Of a stretch of 64,000 bases of DNA, positions 1 through 11,458 are shown one piece after another. Under the pieces are notes generated by a model that was given only the letters and a program-made list of their open reading frames with translations, did no database searches and had not been told where the DNA came from. Location of the stretch: positions 2,105,001 to 2,169,000 of the forward strand of contig JAQPZY010001695.1 in NCBI GenBank assembly GCA_029931535.1, in the 5' to 3' direction. Each line of letters starts with the position of its first letter. The first letter of the stretch is position 1. A program made the translations under genes and the position numbers. The DNA is from Margaritifera margaritifera (Eukaryota; Mollusca; Bivalvia; Unionida; Margaritiferidae).

Positions 1-180
1 TTTCTCTGTGACTCTATTTATGAGTTTGGGTGTATTTTACCATGAAATCTGCCAGGAAAATGATGTCTATATGACTGTTATATTTAAAGATGATCCTTCT
101 GTGTGGGTAATAACCGTATTTACTGGCTTATAACTTCAGATTTTTATCATATTTGGACTTGGATTTGCAAAGAAATGGCA

Positions 181-399
181 TACCATATGTACTCACTTAT
201 AAGTCGAGTCCAACTTCAAACTGCAAAGACCCAGATCTGCCGTTGCATAATACACCAGATCTTGGTCTATGCAGTTTGTTAGAAGTAATCATTAGAACAA
301 ATAACATAGAATCGGATCTGCCAGCACATTATATGACAGCAGATTTGGATCTCTGTTGTTTACAGTTGGACTCGACTTATACGCAAGTATATTCGGTAT
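181..399 (+). mobile_element. Family A palindromic MITE, copy 1 (forward)
   Basis: Reference description of family A. Elements are about 220 bp, start TACC(G/A)TATATACTCGCTTATAA and end with the inverse (TTATAAGCGAGTATATACGGTA). The outermost TA is probably the target duplication. Inside lie hairpin A (arms around AGACCCAGATCTGCC), a spacer like TTAGGAGTAATCAGTAGAAC, then hairpin B (arms around AGACCCTGATCTGCC). Each hairpin loop holds a shorter palindrome such as CGCATAATGCG. 'Forward' here means hairpin A first. No transposase is encoded, so the element is non-autonomous. This copy is complete but diverged; the open frame across it comes from the repeat. Confidence 0.85.
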
Positions 400-1057
400 T
401 TAGCTCTGTGAAACACTCTTCATCAGTCATTACAATAACTAGTACACAAAACAGACATGTTTTAGCAAGATTTTTGAGTACCACTGGGTTATAAGACAAA
501 GATTTTAGTATATCTGGCTTGTACTTGCATGATTCAAAATATGGAGGGGGGGCCGACCCTCACTTTTACAAGTGAGCATATATTGTGACATATTGTGATA
601 TTTTCATATATCCTTACTAACTCTCAGTTTTTCTAATAGCTTATGTGCTTTCCTTACAAAATAGCACCAGCAGCAGATGTGTGTTTTATCACTGGCATAC
701 TGAACAGAAAATACAAGTTGTTAATTAATGTTTAGCCTATCAATGCAGGACACTAATTAAAAAAAAAAAGACAAAAAATTCAAAAGATCATGTTGCTTTA
801 TTTGTGTGTTTTTTTATTCATACATGGAAATTTTTTATTAGAATTTGATGATAAATTAACTTTGCAACAAAGCTATCTATATATCAGAAACTTACATATA
901 CAGCTGTTCTTCATTGTAACACCCTTCATAATAATGAGAGTCCTGATCAAATGAAGTCACTCTATGGACCCTGTTATACATTTTTTTTATGAAAGATCAG
1001 TTTTCTTGAGCTTAAAGATTTATATAACCACTTCATTCACATTATATGATGGTTCAG
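400..1057. other. AT-rich non-coding stretch
   Basis: I see no exon-like frame with splice signals. The stretch at 893-960 (TACAGCTGTTCTTCATTG) resembles the end of the TA-target MITE found complete at 15,150. A short A run lies near 760. Confidence 0.5.
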
Positions 1058-1211
1058 TACCATGTATACTTGCTTATAAGTCAAAGTCCAGCTGCAAACT
1101 GCATAGACCCAGATCTGCCATTTCGTGATCTGCCAGCATATTATGTGCTGGCAGATCAGCGACTATGCTGTTTGCAGTTGGACTAAACTTATATGCAAGT
1201 ATAAACGGTAC
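1058..1211 (+). mobile_element. Family A MITE, copy 2 (internally deleted)
   Basis: Both TIRs are present (TACCATGTATACTTGC at the left, GCAAGTATAAACGGTAC at the right). The left arm of hairpin A is joined directly to part of hairpin B, so the spacer and half of each hairpin are missing and the element is only about 154 bp. This is a typical internal deletion derivative. Confidence 0.75.
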
Positions 1212-2131
1212 ATAACATGGTCAGGGTCTATGCCTTTGTTTTGATGATAATTTGAGGTAAACAGCTAGACCCCCAATCTGCCAATACAAGATGTTACAAC
1301 AGGTCTGGGTCATTGCTATTATGCAATTGTGTTTGTGTTATATACTAGCAAATATATTTTGCAAGAATTTATTTTCTTAATTTTGTTTATGCTAAGAACT
1401 GGAAAATTGTTTTTATTCTGCCTTCCAGAGCAAAAATTTCAGTAAACTTGTTACACCTAGGGATTTTCCTACAACATTACACTAGAGAATTGCTGCTCTG
1501 AGTTGCAGAAGTTGAATACTTTATCTCATAGTTATACATTAAGTCATTTTTTGGTTATTTCTGCATCACAGATCTTTATGTTTTATCTTGGAAGTGAAAT
1601 TAGTTGAGAATAATGACCACTGCAGTTTCTTTGCCTCGCTTCCTAATGCCCCCTAGCCCCGGCCCCAGCCAGGGGCAGCATTGCATTGAGCAGCACTCTA
1701 CACCACACCACCAACTTCCTACTTACTTTTTCTCAAGCCCAAGATATTTAAAAGCTAGAAATACCAGTCCATTTTTTTAATGCTCATGGTAGAAGCCAAA
1801 GAGTCATCATAAGCAGTTCTGTGGTCTTGTTTCATGTTTTTCAATTGCTTATATTTCATTAAACCCTTCATTTATTATATTCATACTTGAGATTTCTCAT
1901 TATGAAGCAATTCATTCAGAGCAACACCTGCTCACCTGTATGACCTTGATAGCAAGGTTAACAAGTTTACACAACGCTTTGAGCATGGACTAACATGCAG
2001 GCCATGACCTTCAAAATTTTATGTAAAATCTCCTGCTAGTTTTGACCATTGTGAAAGAGAGCAAGAGGTGGCTGTTGTATTAGCCCTTTTTAGCTTAATC
2101 ATGAGTGCAGTGTAATTGAAGTACAATAAAA
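1212..2131. other. Non-coding, decayed family A piece and a GC-rich patch
   Basis: The stretch 1212-1335 keeps words of family A (agggtctatg, tagacccccaatctgcc, caggtctgggtc) and may be a decayed copy. An unusually GC-rich patch lies at about 1640-1720 (CCCCTAGCCCCGGCCCCAGC) with no open frame that I trust. Confidence 0.4.
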
Positions 2132-2298
2132 TACAGTGCAGCCTCCCTTAAAGGTCACCTCTCTTAAGCAAAACTTCTCATATCCATCCAGCATCTAATG
2201 TTCTCTTTTTTTCATTAACCTATCCTCAACAGCCACATCCCTTCAACAGCTGAATTTTTTCTGACCCATCAGTGGATGCTGAGAGAGGTTGCACTATA
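2132..2298. mobile_element. TA-target MITE of pogo-like appearance
   Basis: The terminal inverted repeats are TACAGTGCAGCCTCCCTTAA at the left and GAGAGAGGTTGCACTATA at the right, both flanked by TA, with an AT-rich interior of about 160 bp. The CAGTG..CCTC style and TA target duplication suggest a Tc1/mariner-superfamily (pogo-like) non-autonomous element. The family name is inference. Confidence 0.6.
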
Positions 2299-2316
2299 GA
2301 TAAAACGGAAAACAAA

Positions 2317-2537
2317 TACCGAATATACTCGTGTATATTCCAATACCAACTGCAAACCGCATAGACCCAGATTTGCCATTGCATAATGCGGAGGCAGATC
2401 TGGGTCTATGCAGTTTGTAAGGACTAATCAGTAAAACAAACAACATAGACCCAGATCTGCCAGCGCATTATGTGACGGCATATCAGGGTCTATGTTGTTT
2501 GCATTTGGACCTGGATTATATGCGAGTATATATGGTA
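2317..2537 (+). mobile_element. Family A MITE, copy 3 (forward)
   Basis: Full-length, 221 bp. TIRs are TACCGAATATACTCGTGTAT and GCGAGTATATATGGTA. Hairpin A, the spacer (aaggactaatcagtaaaac) and hairpin B are all recognisable. Confidence 0.85.
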
Positions 2538-2990
2538 GCTTAAAGTATTTCATCAGACCAGGTTGCATTCTTCAGAGTTTTAACAAAATTGATAATCTTG
2601 TTAGTCCTCAGAATCATTGGGCACAATACAGCAAGAGAAAAGACACTTTTATGTCATGCAGTATCATGTACACACATGGTGATAAATATAACAACAAGCA
2701 TAAAGTGATGCATACAGATAACTGATATTGCATCAGTTTTATACTTGATAAAAAGGTCCAACAATAGTTTCCCCTCTCTCAATCTTATCCCTCCTCTCTT
2801 AATTTTGAGTAAGGATGTTTTGACTAAAATATTACATATTCTTCTTCAACATGATAGAAAGTTACCAATTTTCCCATTTTGATAGGGTTACCTTTTATAA
2901 TTTGAAAATGGTATCCAAAACACAAACAACTAAGTCAACATGACACAAAGGCAAACTGCTGCCATTTTAACAATTTCCATATTGTTATGT
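2538..2990. other. Non-coding, no feature seen
   Basis: A 77-residue open frame begins inside MITE copy 3 and runs out of it. It has no splice or family support and I treat it as chance. Confidence 0.4.
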
Positions 2991-3013
2991 ACAAGACAAT
3001 ATATATTTGACCA

Positions 3014-3310
3014 GCATAGACCCTGACCATTACATAATGTGCCTGCAGATTGGGGTATGTATACACTGCGCCCGCAAATTGGGGTATGTATACACTGTGC
3101 GTGCAGATTGGGGTATGTATACACTGTGCCTGCAGATTGGGGTATGTATACATTTGGCCCACAGATTGGGGTATGTATACACTGTGCCTGCAGATTGGGG
3201 TATGTATACACTGTTAAATGAAAATTATTAGTAAAATTAATAGCTTAGGTCCTGATCAATGCATTATGTAATGGCAGATCCTGAGCAATGACCATTTGCA
3301 GATGGGTACA
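3014..3310. repeat. 29-bp minisatellite grown inside a family A fragment
   Basis: Six tandem units of 29 bp run from 3041 to 3213. Each contains GCAGATTGGGGTATGTATAC, with the GGGG block at 3052, 3081, 3110, 3139, 3168 and 3197. The left flank (catagaccctgaccattacataatgtgcctgcagat, about 3014-3050, read in two pieces) is a family A hairpin arm. The right flank (cctgatcaatgcattatg, then aatggcagatcctgag, 3250-3290) looks like the partner arm. The array therefore seems to sit in or replace the middle of a family A copy. Several short open frames on both strands are by-products of the 29-bp period. Confidence 0.75.
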
Positions 3311-3440
3311 TTCCACAATACTGTATGAAGGTTGCACGCCCCAAATCTTATGAATAAGTAAGCTTTAAAAAAACCCACAAATAATGTCTTCTGACAGGCT
3401 ATTCTTTCCACTGCAGGTAATTTCCTGATGTCTTTATTGA

Positions 3441-3525
3441 TACCGTATTTACCAGTGTATTAGGAATAGTATGGACCTTGATCTGTGGATGCATAATGTA
3501 ATGGCAGATCTGGATCTTAGTAATT
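3441..3525. mobile_element. Family A MITE fragment
   Basis: It begins TACCGTATTTACCAGTG and keeps the words gaccttgatctgtggatgca and taatggcagatctggatct, then becomes unrecognisable. This is a truncated, diverged copy. Confidence 0.5.
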
Positions 3526-3684
3526 TATAGTGTTTGTTCATAATACAATATATAGCAATGCAGCTTATGGCCTGACTTATTTGTAAACAAACTAATATAT
3601 AGAATTTAGATATTCAGTGCTTTAACTGGGTATGAATGATTGATCAATTGATAATCTAATTTGATGATTGTCAATTTGATCATC

Positions 3685-3901
3685 TACCATCATTATTTGC
3701 TTATAAGTCAAATCGAACTGCAAACTGCACAGACCCAGATCTCCCATTGCATAATATGCAGGCAGATCAGGGTCTGTGCACTTTGTTAGGAGTAATCAGT
3801 AGAACAACATAGACCCTGCTCTGCTAGCGCATTATGCGACATCAGATCAGGGTCTGTGTTGTTTGCAGTTGAACCAGACTTTTAAGTGAGTATATATGAT
3901 A
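3685..3901 (+). mobile_element. Family A MITE, copy 4 (forward)
   Basis: Near full-length. It starts TACCATCATTATTTGCTTAT and ends GTGAGTATATATGATAG. Both hairpins and the spacer (ttaggagtaatcagtagaac) are present. It lies only about 80 bp upstream of the coding exon at 3979, so it is in the preceding intron. Confidence 0.8.
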
Positions 3902-3978
3902 GTTTGATATTGACACAAAAAATTATAGTTCATTTTTGTCTTAAGTCTTTCTGCTCAATCATATTGTATTTTTTACAG

Positions 3979-4112
3979 GTCAAGAACTTCATGTTCGTTT
4001 GGATACCATTATGACTTCTGATGTTCTCAAGGCCATTGAACGAACAAAACCATCAGCTAAAGGCATGAAAGACAAATATGTTGCATGGCAGAAAGAGTTT
4101 GAATCTGTATAG
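3979..4112 (+). CDS. Terminal coding exon, probable katanin-like AAA ATPase (KATNAL2-like)
   Basis: A strong acceptor (ATTTTTTACAG, ending 3978) is followed by an open frame that needs one base from the previous exon and ends at TAG 4110-4112. The 43 residues contain LDTIMTSDVLKAIERTKPSA, then KYVAWQKEFESV at the end. An aliphatic helix, a T/KPS turn and a W-x-x-x-F tail are what the Vps4/katanin clade shows at its C-terminal helix. The AKG..KY..WQ.EFESV ending resembles katanin p60-like 2, a microtubule-severing AAA protein. This is recognition from memory, not a search. No upstream exon was recognised in the first 4 kb, which is MITE-rich and would be the last intron. The rest of the gene should lie left of the window. 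Confidence 0.6.
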
Positions 4113-4615
4113 CATCCCTGCTGAGGCAGCAGATTTGAGACTGATTCTCTGTCGCTTGGCAAACTGGTTTTCATAGTACCGGTTCACATATTGAATGTGA
4201 AGTCTTTCACAGCAGACTGGTTGTGAAATATGTTCTCATTATGGCAAATGCCAAGTAAGAACCATGTGTGTCTAAGAGAGTGGTTCCGATATTATGTGTC
4301 TAGTTCCTATATAGAGCAAACCCATTGACTACTATTTCACTTGTTTGCCTTTGTAATGGAACTATTTGTTATATTTTTTTTTGCCCAAAGAGAGTTGGAT
4401 TGGTTGTTTTTACCCAGAAATAACTATTTCCTGTTTGGCTTTGCCAACTGTTTGTACCCTCCTTGTAACATTTAAGCATGAAACTCTGGCTGGAGTTCAA
4501 AGTAAATAATTTTGACATTTTGAAATCATGGCATGCCATAATTACCATAATAAAACTATTTTTTTTCCTTGTCCAACAACTTGGAACTAAATAAAAAAAA
4601 TTACTCAAAAAATCG
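4113..4615 (+). other. Probable 3' UTR with poly(A) signals
   Basis: AT-rich sequence follows the stop codon at 4112. AATAAA hexamers lie at 4549-4554 and 4590-4595, the second just before an A run. No further open frame follows, and the next feature is the C tract at 4630. The end of the transcript is inferred. Confidence 0.5.
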
Positions 4616-4629
4616 GTTCCAAAACTGTT

Positions 4630-4662
4630 TCCCCCCCCCCGCCCCCCCCCCCCCCCCCCCCG
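4630..4662. repeat. Poly-C tract
   Basis: More than 30 nearly uninterrupted C bases with two G interruptions. Such tracts can be assembly-fragile and can form i-motif or G-quadruplex structures. Confidence 0.9.
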
Positions 4663-5214
4663 CCTAATGCTGCACTGAATACTGAAATTATTCTACAATC
4701 TTTGATCAAATTGTCATCAATATCTTTTTTTCTTCTTTCTTTGGCTTTTTTTTTTTCTCTTTACTCTTGTATTTTAAAAAATCCAAAGAGACAAGGAAAC
4801 AAGTAAAAGATCGATAGGAAGTGGTGTGTGGGTCCTACTCTCACCTATGCAGACATCACAGTAAATGAAGTTGTCACTACTGTGCTTGAAACAGAACTAC
4901 TCAAAAGTGATTATTTCAAGTTATAAGTCACCTTATGAATTAAAAATTTGTTTAGTGGTTGATTTCATGTTTATGACAGCAACCATTCTCAGACTGCTGG
5001 TCACAGTAGTCAATGTCTTTGTCATTGTTGAATCACGATTTTCAGTGATGTAAGTATCTTTGACTAAATATATGCTAAAATGCTGACCAGTCTGCTGATG
5101 TCAGCGCTTTGCTGACATTAAACCTTGCCGACTACATCTTTGATGTTTTTGAACACATATTACTGGGAAGTGAGACAGCAGTGACTTTTCTGCTGTTGGT
5201 TTCATCAACAGTTT

Positions 5215-5625
5215 TTTATGGTTTTTCATTAGCATATATTTCCAAAACCCCTTGATAGATTCTCATCATACCTAGCACAAATCATTATGAAACTGAGACA
5301 ATTCATTATGTAACATGCTTGCTTGCCTCTTTAACCTTTGGGTCCAAGTCACAGTTATGAAAACTTTACATTAAGGTTTTGGTAAAAAAAAAATTATATG
5401 CTTTATTTCATTCAGATTTTGGTAAAAAAAAAATTATATGCTTTATTTCATTCAGATTTTGGTAAAGATTTTTCATTTGCTTTTATTTCCTAAACACCTT
5501 GATGGATTTTGTTCATACTTGGGATGATTCATTGTGATTATTAACACAAATCATTGTGCAACATGCTTGCTCAACCTTTTAACCATGGGGTCAAGGTCAC
5601 ATGTTTTACAGCAGTGCTTCAACTG
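5215..5625 (-). repeat. Dispersed cassette repeat, minus orientation, with local 42-bp duplication
   Basis: Read on the minus strand this matches the array at 35.4-36.2 kb: a gtgacc ttgaccc..ggtcaa block, then agcatgttgc.caat, then a stretch meaning 'tcatca.g.gtttaggaaat'. At least two units are present, about 250 bp apart. Inside, a 42-bp segment (ggtaaaaaaaaaattatatg..) is exactly duplicated at about 5370-5455. This type of repeat is common in bivalve intergenic DNA. The 95-residue plus frame at 5534 is a repeat by-product, because the same peptide words appear in the minus frame at 35.4 kb. Confidence 0.6.
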
Positions 5626-8352
5626 TGGGTTTAATTTGCAGGCCCTGGACTTTTTGTTGTTATATTTTTATTCCTCTTTGACAGTATGGTATAATTTTAT
5701 TGTGTATCATAAGAGAGATGTACATCTTTTGAATGAACGTAAAATTAGAAAATTGATGTGCTTTTCCATTCACAAGATTGCAGACGATGTCCAATACAAT
5801 GGTAACAAAACATGGCAGTGATAATGTGAATTTATATAACCTGGACTCTCTAAAATAATGTTAAATAAGAGCATTTCATATTTTGTTCATCTCTTTCTTC
5901 TTCTTTTTCACAGTCTTATAGTAAAGGAATTCAATTTAAATAAATTAATCAGTAAAATTGTTACTAGTGATACCAAACACATGTATTATCCACATATCTC
6001 TGGTTGCACATATCAGAAAATATGATGAACACAAATATATTGTCATATTTTATTATTACAGTAGTAATAATGATAATAATTATTATTATTATTATTATTT
6101 CATGAAAAACACTTATAAATACTTTTGTAAGCAGTATGTAGGTTATACAAATATACATTATTATGACTACAATTTCTATCATTTTATTAGACATCACCTG
6201 TCGATCTTGCATTGGAATGAGTATATTTTGTCTAATATTCATTCATAGAAAGCATATTTCAAAAGTGCGTAGATACTGCATGATTATTATCATTTTCAGG
6301 AGGAATAAAACAAAATATGATAAAAACAATTGTTTGGCTGGTATACATGTTTTTTTTCTGTTCAACACTCTCACACTTCTCATACATTATATATTTGTCA
6401 GTGTTTTGCAGTACAGCATTCGAGAATGATCATGAAATTTTGTTATAATGCTAGTAATTTACACATTTTTTGTACTGAGAAATATAAAACATATGTCCCA
6501 CATTTTTCAGTCATTAAGTTCCATATTTGGATGAAATAGTTACTTACATTGGTTGGCAGATCAACATTTTATCATCTAGTCAGCAAGTTGTTGTGGTTAG
6601 CAAAGTGCCAACATTGGCAGACTGATTAGCAGTTTAGCACGACCCTAAATAAAGTGTTCAAGTAGTAACAATTATCATTTTCCTGGCTTATGTTCTCTCT
6701 CAAAACAATGGAATACAATCACATCTGGACTGCAACAGTTGGATAGTGCTTCATGTAGCAGTATGATTTTAACTGTTTATTATGTAATATGTATCAGTAT
6801 GTCAGATATATATTTAGATAAAGGGGGAAACCCAGATGTTTTACTTAGCCAGTAAGTAGACCTTCTCAACAAACACCATGCATTATTCAATTTAATTAAC
6901 CTGATTAGGAATTAAGAGTTATAATAGAGATAATAACTTCTCATGCTAGCACATGATTTAAGCCCATGAAAAATGCTCAGAGTCATCATAGAAATTTTGT
7001 TTTTGCGACATTAAACATTCCAAAACTTAAAGTGCATTAAAAATTATTTTAAAAAATGATTTAGGGTATCACAACTTTTACAGTGTCACAACAAGTTTGC
7101 CTTACAATTTTCAGAATCTTCTTAACTTTGCTTCTTCTATTAGCTTGGCCAAATTGTAATGGCTGAGTTAAATGTACAATTGAAGTATCTTGATCTGATT
7201 TTGTGTTTTAGCTTGAGCAGGGATTTCATACTCCAGAAATTTTAGCGAGTGCCTTGATGTGTGGAATTATCTATGTCCGAGTGAAAATTGATTGGCATGA
7301 TACAGAAACTTTAGAGAGTGCCTTGATGTGTGGAATTAGTTATGTCTGAGCAAAAATTTATTGGTATGATACAAATAATTAGCTTTCAGACTTTAATTGG
7401 GAATTTGTTTTCAGGAACAATTGTCAGTGTTACAAAGATATATCGGAGTCAGAAACATTGTAATTATTATAAAAATTGCCATGATAATGGGAAATCAGTT
7501 TAATTGTGATGATGTTTTTGGTATTTGTCAGTGTTTATCCATTTTGCTATAATACAAGAGGTAAAAATATGTTTAATTTGGCAGATGAGGCCACCATATT
7601 CATGGAACTTTTTAAGTGGGAAACTCCACCTCATGCTCAAAACCTCAGAATTTTAGATGTGATATATGGAGTATGTCTGTGTCATGGAAATTCAGTATTG
7701 GAATTGGAGTTAAGAATGTCCTGAAAATATTAGTTAATATTTTGTATGTATTAAGTAAAATGGTGTAGATGCCAAGTTTAGTGCTGCTAAAACAGCATTT
7801 GACAGTCTTTACAATGTTTACATTGATAATTGGCTCCCATTTTTTCTGCATCACAGACTGGTTCTTTAATCCTCATTCACTTCATAATATGATTCAGAAC
7901 TTGATTCTAGTTGAACAGTATCTATGGAACAATCTAAGAAAAATGACACTGCAAAAATAGCGACCAATTGCCATAATGTCGTATAGAGAAATGCTATTTG
8001 GTGAATAGAAAATGGTAACCTATTTGATTGATGTATGTCTTGTTTATTAATCAAGCATTACAATATGAATGAATTTGTAGTGGAAAAACACCAATATTAG
8101 CTAATCTTTAGCATGCCATAATTGAAGTTACAGAGCATCAAAGATTTTGAACTTTGAAGATATCTTGCAAACTGATAGATATTTATGGTGAAAATTTACT
8201 ATATTTTCTTGTTTATAGTGCATTTCAACTGTAGACAGGGTAAACTTTGATCTGCTATTTTATTATAAATGTGCTGGCTGACCAGAGTGCATGCAGTTCT
8301 TTCTGTCTTTGATTTCAAGTCAATAATGTTATTAGACTCTGATATCCTGACT
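5626..8352. other. AT-rich intergenic stretch
   Basis: No convincing exon. It holds an AAT/ATT microsatellite at about 6060-6100 and a diverged direct duplication of about 69 bp at 7235-7375 (gtgccttgatgtgtggaatta at 7250 and 7319). Many short open frames are present on both strands, as expected for AT-rich DNA. Confidence 0.5.
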
Positions 8353-8573
8353 TACCGTATATACTCGTGTATAAGCCAACACCAACTGCAAACTGCATTG
8401 ACCCAGATCTGCCATCGCATAATGCGCTTGCAGATCTGGGTCTATGCAGTTTGTAAGGATTAATCAGTAGAACAAACAACATAGACCCTGATCTGCCAGC
8501 GCATTATGCGATGGCAGATCAGGGTCTGTGTTGTTTGCATTTGGATCTGGTTTATACGCGAGTATAGACGGTA
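8353..8573 (+). mobile_element. Family A MITE, copy 5 (forward, best preserved)
   Basis: 221 bp with TIRs TACCGTATATACTCGTGTAT and ATACGCGAGTATAGACGGTA. Hairpin A spans 8390-8452 with a palindromic loop atcgcataatgcg. Hairpin B spans 8473-8537 with loop gcgcattatgcg. A further right-arm fragment (ggcagatcaaagtctgtgct) follows at 8583-8612. Confidence 0.9.
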
Positions 8574-9550
8574 TTATGTCCTGGCAGATCAAAGTCTGTG
8601 CTGTTTGGAGTCGGTTGCATAGCATCCATGTTTTTTTTTTTTACTTTGGCAATTCAAGAATGAAAACCTATGCCCACCAGTACAAGGATAGTTAAATCGA
8701 GCTCATAAATGTGAATTTAAAATATATAATGATGTTCAAGTTACTGAAATGCAAACTGGGAGTCAAACAACTGTTAGCATTTTGTTTAAATACACCTTAT
8801 GTTTTATGTTATCGATATCTGTGATAATACATGTCTGTGATATTGTAATGAAAAGTTTAATGGTACACGTGAATGATGCCCATACCATTTTCATCTCACT
8901 TTTATCCCTCACAAACAAAGTTTGGAGGTGATAGAGTGTTTTGCGTGTTTGTGTGTATGTTCAGCCTGGTGTTTTTTGAGGTATAGATTAGACCATATCT
9001 AATTTAGTCAACTTGACTTACGTCAAACTTTACAGGTGAATGCATTGTCCCTGTCCCTAGATAGATTGTCAGAATGAGATCACTGTGACCTATTTTGATA
9101 AAGAAATGGAATATTTTGGGTGTACAATTTATATTTCAGAAATATATTAGCCCATATCTTTGACTCATGGTTGCATTTTGGAGACTTCTGCATATTGGAC
9201 CAAAGCAAGATCATTGTGTCCTAATTTGCTAAGAATGTTTGTGTTTTTCTTTGTGTGGAACTACAGCTACCCATATCTCTGTGACTTTCACATCTACACT
9301 TGTCAAACTTTACACGTGGAAGTATTCTTTACAAGTCCCAAACTACCTAATCATAAAAAGGTCACCATAACCCACTTTTTATGAATTAATAATTTTCTGA
9401 TAGATACAGACCCTGAAACGCTTAAATACCTCAAATGAATTGCAAAGAAGTGGTAGACAATTTGTTATTTGCTGTTTAATGGCACTTTAACGCATTAAAT
9501 ATATATAGTGCCTAGGCACTTGGAGTAAAGAACCTGCTCAGAGACACACC
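8574..9550. other. Non-coding, no feature seen
   Basis: Contains a T run at 8631 and gapped repeat words (cccatatct, aactttacacgtg) that hint at an old bivalve-type cassette around 8990-9330. No exon is supported. Confidence 0.4.
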
Positions 9551-9735
9551 ACATATAAGTCAAGTCTAAATGCAAAAAACATAGACCCTGATGCGCTGGC
9601 AGATCAGGGTCTAAGTTGTTTGTTCTGCTAATTACTCCTAACAAACCGCATTGACCTAGATCTGCCAGTGCATCATGAGCTTGGTGTATGCAGTTTGCAG
9701 TTGAATTTGACTTGTGAGTACATGTATATACAGTA
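9551..9735 (-). mobile_element. Family A MITE, copy 6 (reverse, left TIR decayed)
   Basis: Hairpin B comes first, then the reverse spacer (ttctgctaattactcctaac) and a shortened hairpin A. It ends TACATGTATATACAGTA. The left TIR is weak (acatataagtcaagtc). Confidence 0.7.
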
Positions 9736-10305
9736 AGTGTGTGTTTTTGCATTTGAGGTGTGTTATATTGGAGCAGATATAATGGTAGGTTTGCAAGTTT
9801 GGTGGGTGTGGAGAAATAAGAATGTGTCGGTGGGAGGTACAAAAGTTGGAAACTGAACAAACCTACCTTCTTACATGTAATACATCACACATATCGCCAT
9901 TCTAATTTATGAAGTTCGAGAGTTGTGGATACAGTGTTGGGGTTGATTGTACATGCATAAAATGTATAGCTGTTTTGAAAAGTCAGACACGTGTATGATT
10001 AAGATAAAAATTCTCAGATTCAGTGGCAATGATAAGTGTTTGTCTACAGTGTTTACGCTTTGTTGGTGAAAGAAAATGTTGTGTACAATATTTATAATAA
10101 TTATGAAGTACAGTACTTTGAGATGTGTCATCGAGATGTTATTTAAAAATGTATTTGTCTAGAATGAGAGTTATATTTTTGTTTGTTTCTTTATGACAAA
10201 AAAAGAGTGTCAAATATTATATCAATATTATTTTTCCTTTTACAATTACCTTGACCTTGTCTATACAAGTGTTTCCTGAAGTCCTACTTACCTATGTACC
10301 ATACA
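9736..10305. other. Non-coding, no feature seen
   Basis: AT-rich. Open frames here are short and unsupported. Confidence 0.4.
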
Positions 10306-10529
10306 TACCATTTAAAATTGCTCATAAGTTGTATACAACAGCAAACTGCATAGACCCAGATCTGCCATCACATAAAGTGCCAGCAGATCTGGATCTATTC
10401 AGTTTGTTAGGACTAGTCAGTCAAACAAACAACACAGACCCTGATCTGCCTTCACATTATGCAACAGCAGGAGGTCAGGGTCTATGTTGCTTGCAGTTGG
10501 ACCTGATTTATAAGCAAGTACATATGGTA
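10306..10529 (+). mobile_element. Family A MITE, copy 7 (forward)
   Basis: Starts TACCATTTAAAATTGCTCAT and ends AAGCAAGTACATATGGTA. Hairpins A and B and the spacer (ttaggactagtcagtcaaac) are present. An uninterrupted frame crosses it, as in copies 1, 14 and 15. Confidence 0.8.
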
Positions 10530-10899
10530 TCTGGATCATTAAGTTTTATTTTTTTTAGTTCATTATGGGAATGATTTACAAAACAAAGAACAAACAAAAC
10601 ACAGAATAATTAACATGAAGCTTTAAACTCGAATGAATTTTCCTTAAGATATTTGGACATTATATAGTAGACACAAATGTTTATGTTTTAATTCCCATAT
10701 CCAGAAATAGACATCGTTTTGAAATGTATAAAAGTATTATTGCCTGTATTTTTCATAGTTACATAGGTAATTGCAAGTCTTTCATTCATTTATCCGTCCA
10801 AGTTTGAGTAACAGTATTAAAAATAGATTCAGCTTTTTAGACATGCTTCTGTTCAAGAAGTATGATCATAGATTGTGATGTAGCTTTTTTAATAAAATG

Positions 10900-11114
10900 T
10901 ACCGTATATACTCATGTATAAACCAGGCCCAAATGCAAACAACATAGACCCTGATCTGCTGTTGCATAATGTGCCAGCAGATCAGGGTCAATGTTGTTTG
11001 TTCTACTGATTAGTCCTTACAAACTGCATAGACCCAGATCTGCTGGTGCATTATGTGACGGCAGATCTGGGTCTATGCAGTTGGTGTTGGCTTATACACA
11101 AGTATAGACGGCAT
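10900..11114 (-). mobile_element. Family A MITE, copy 8 (reverse)
   Basis: TIRs are TACCGTATATACTCATGTAT and ACACAAGTATAGACGGCATA. Hairpin B precedes the reverse spacer (ttctactgattagtccttac) and hairpin A. Confidence 0.85.
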
Positions 11115-11458
11115 ATTATGTAGAATAGCCATGCTTTTCATGCAAATGCTCAATTCCAAATGTTTACATGCTTTGATATGCCTCAGGATATAAAAATATG
11201 GAAGATATGACGGGCAAATATATTGTCATTGAAAAAACATTTTGTATTCTAAGTTTCTACCTCATGGCCAAATTGAGGATGCCAGTGTGTCTGATATGCA
11301 GTGACCTTTATTCTACATATTTCTGTATTTATATACTTAACTGTGTACAAATCATTAAAATAATAACTTTTCCATTAGTCTTATACAGTCAAACATGTTA
11401 GTGACCAACTACATAATTACTGTTTAAGGACCATTCATACCTCCAAGAGACCACTTAC
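11115..11458. other. Non-coding with a MITE end
   Basis: At 11,384 the stretch TACAGTCAAACATGTTAGTG resembles one end of the element at 13,540. Otherwise nothing is recognised. Confidence 0.35.

Noticed and set aside
3041..3213. Regular 29-bp repeats resembling a CRISPR array
   Set aside because: Units are directly adjacent with no unique spacers, and the context is animal DNA. It is a minisatellite.
5534..5821. 95-residue frame with a counterpart at 35.4 kb
   Set aside because: Both frames are in the same cassette repeat, with no splice or start evidence.
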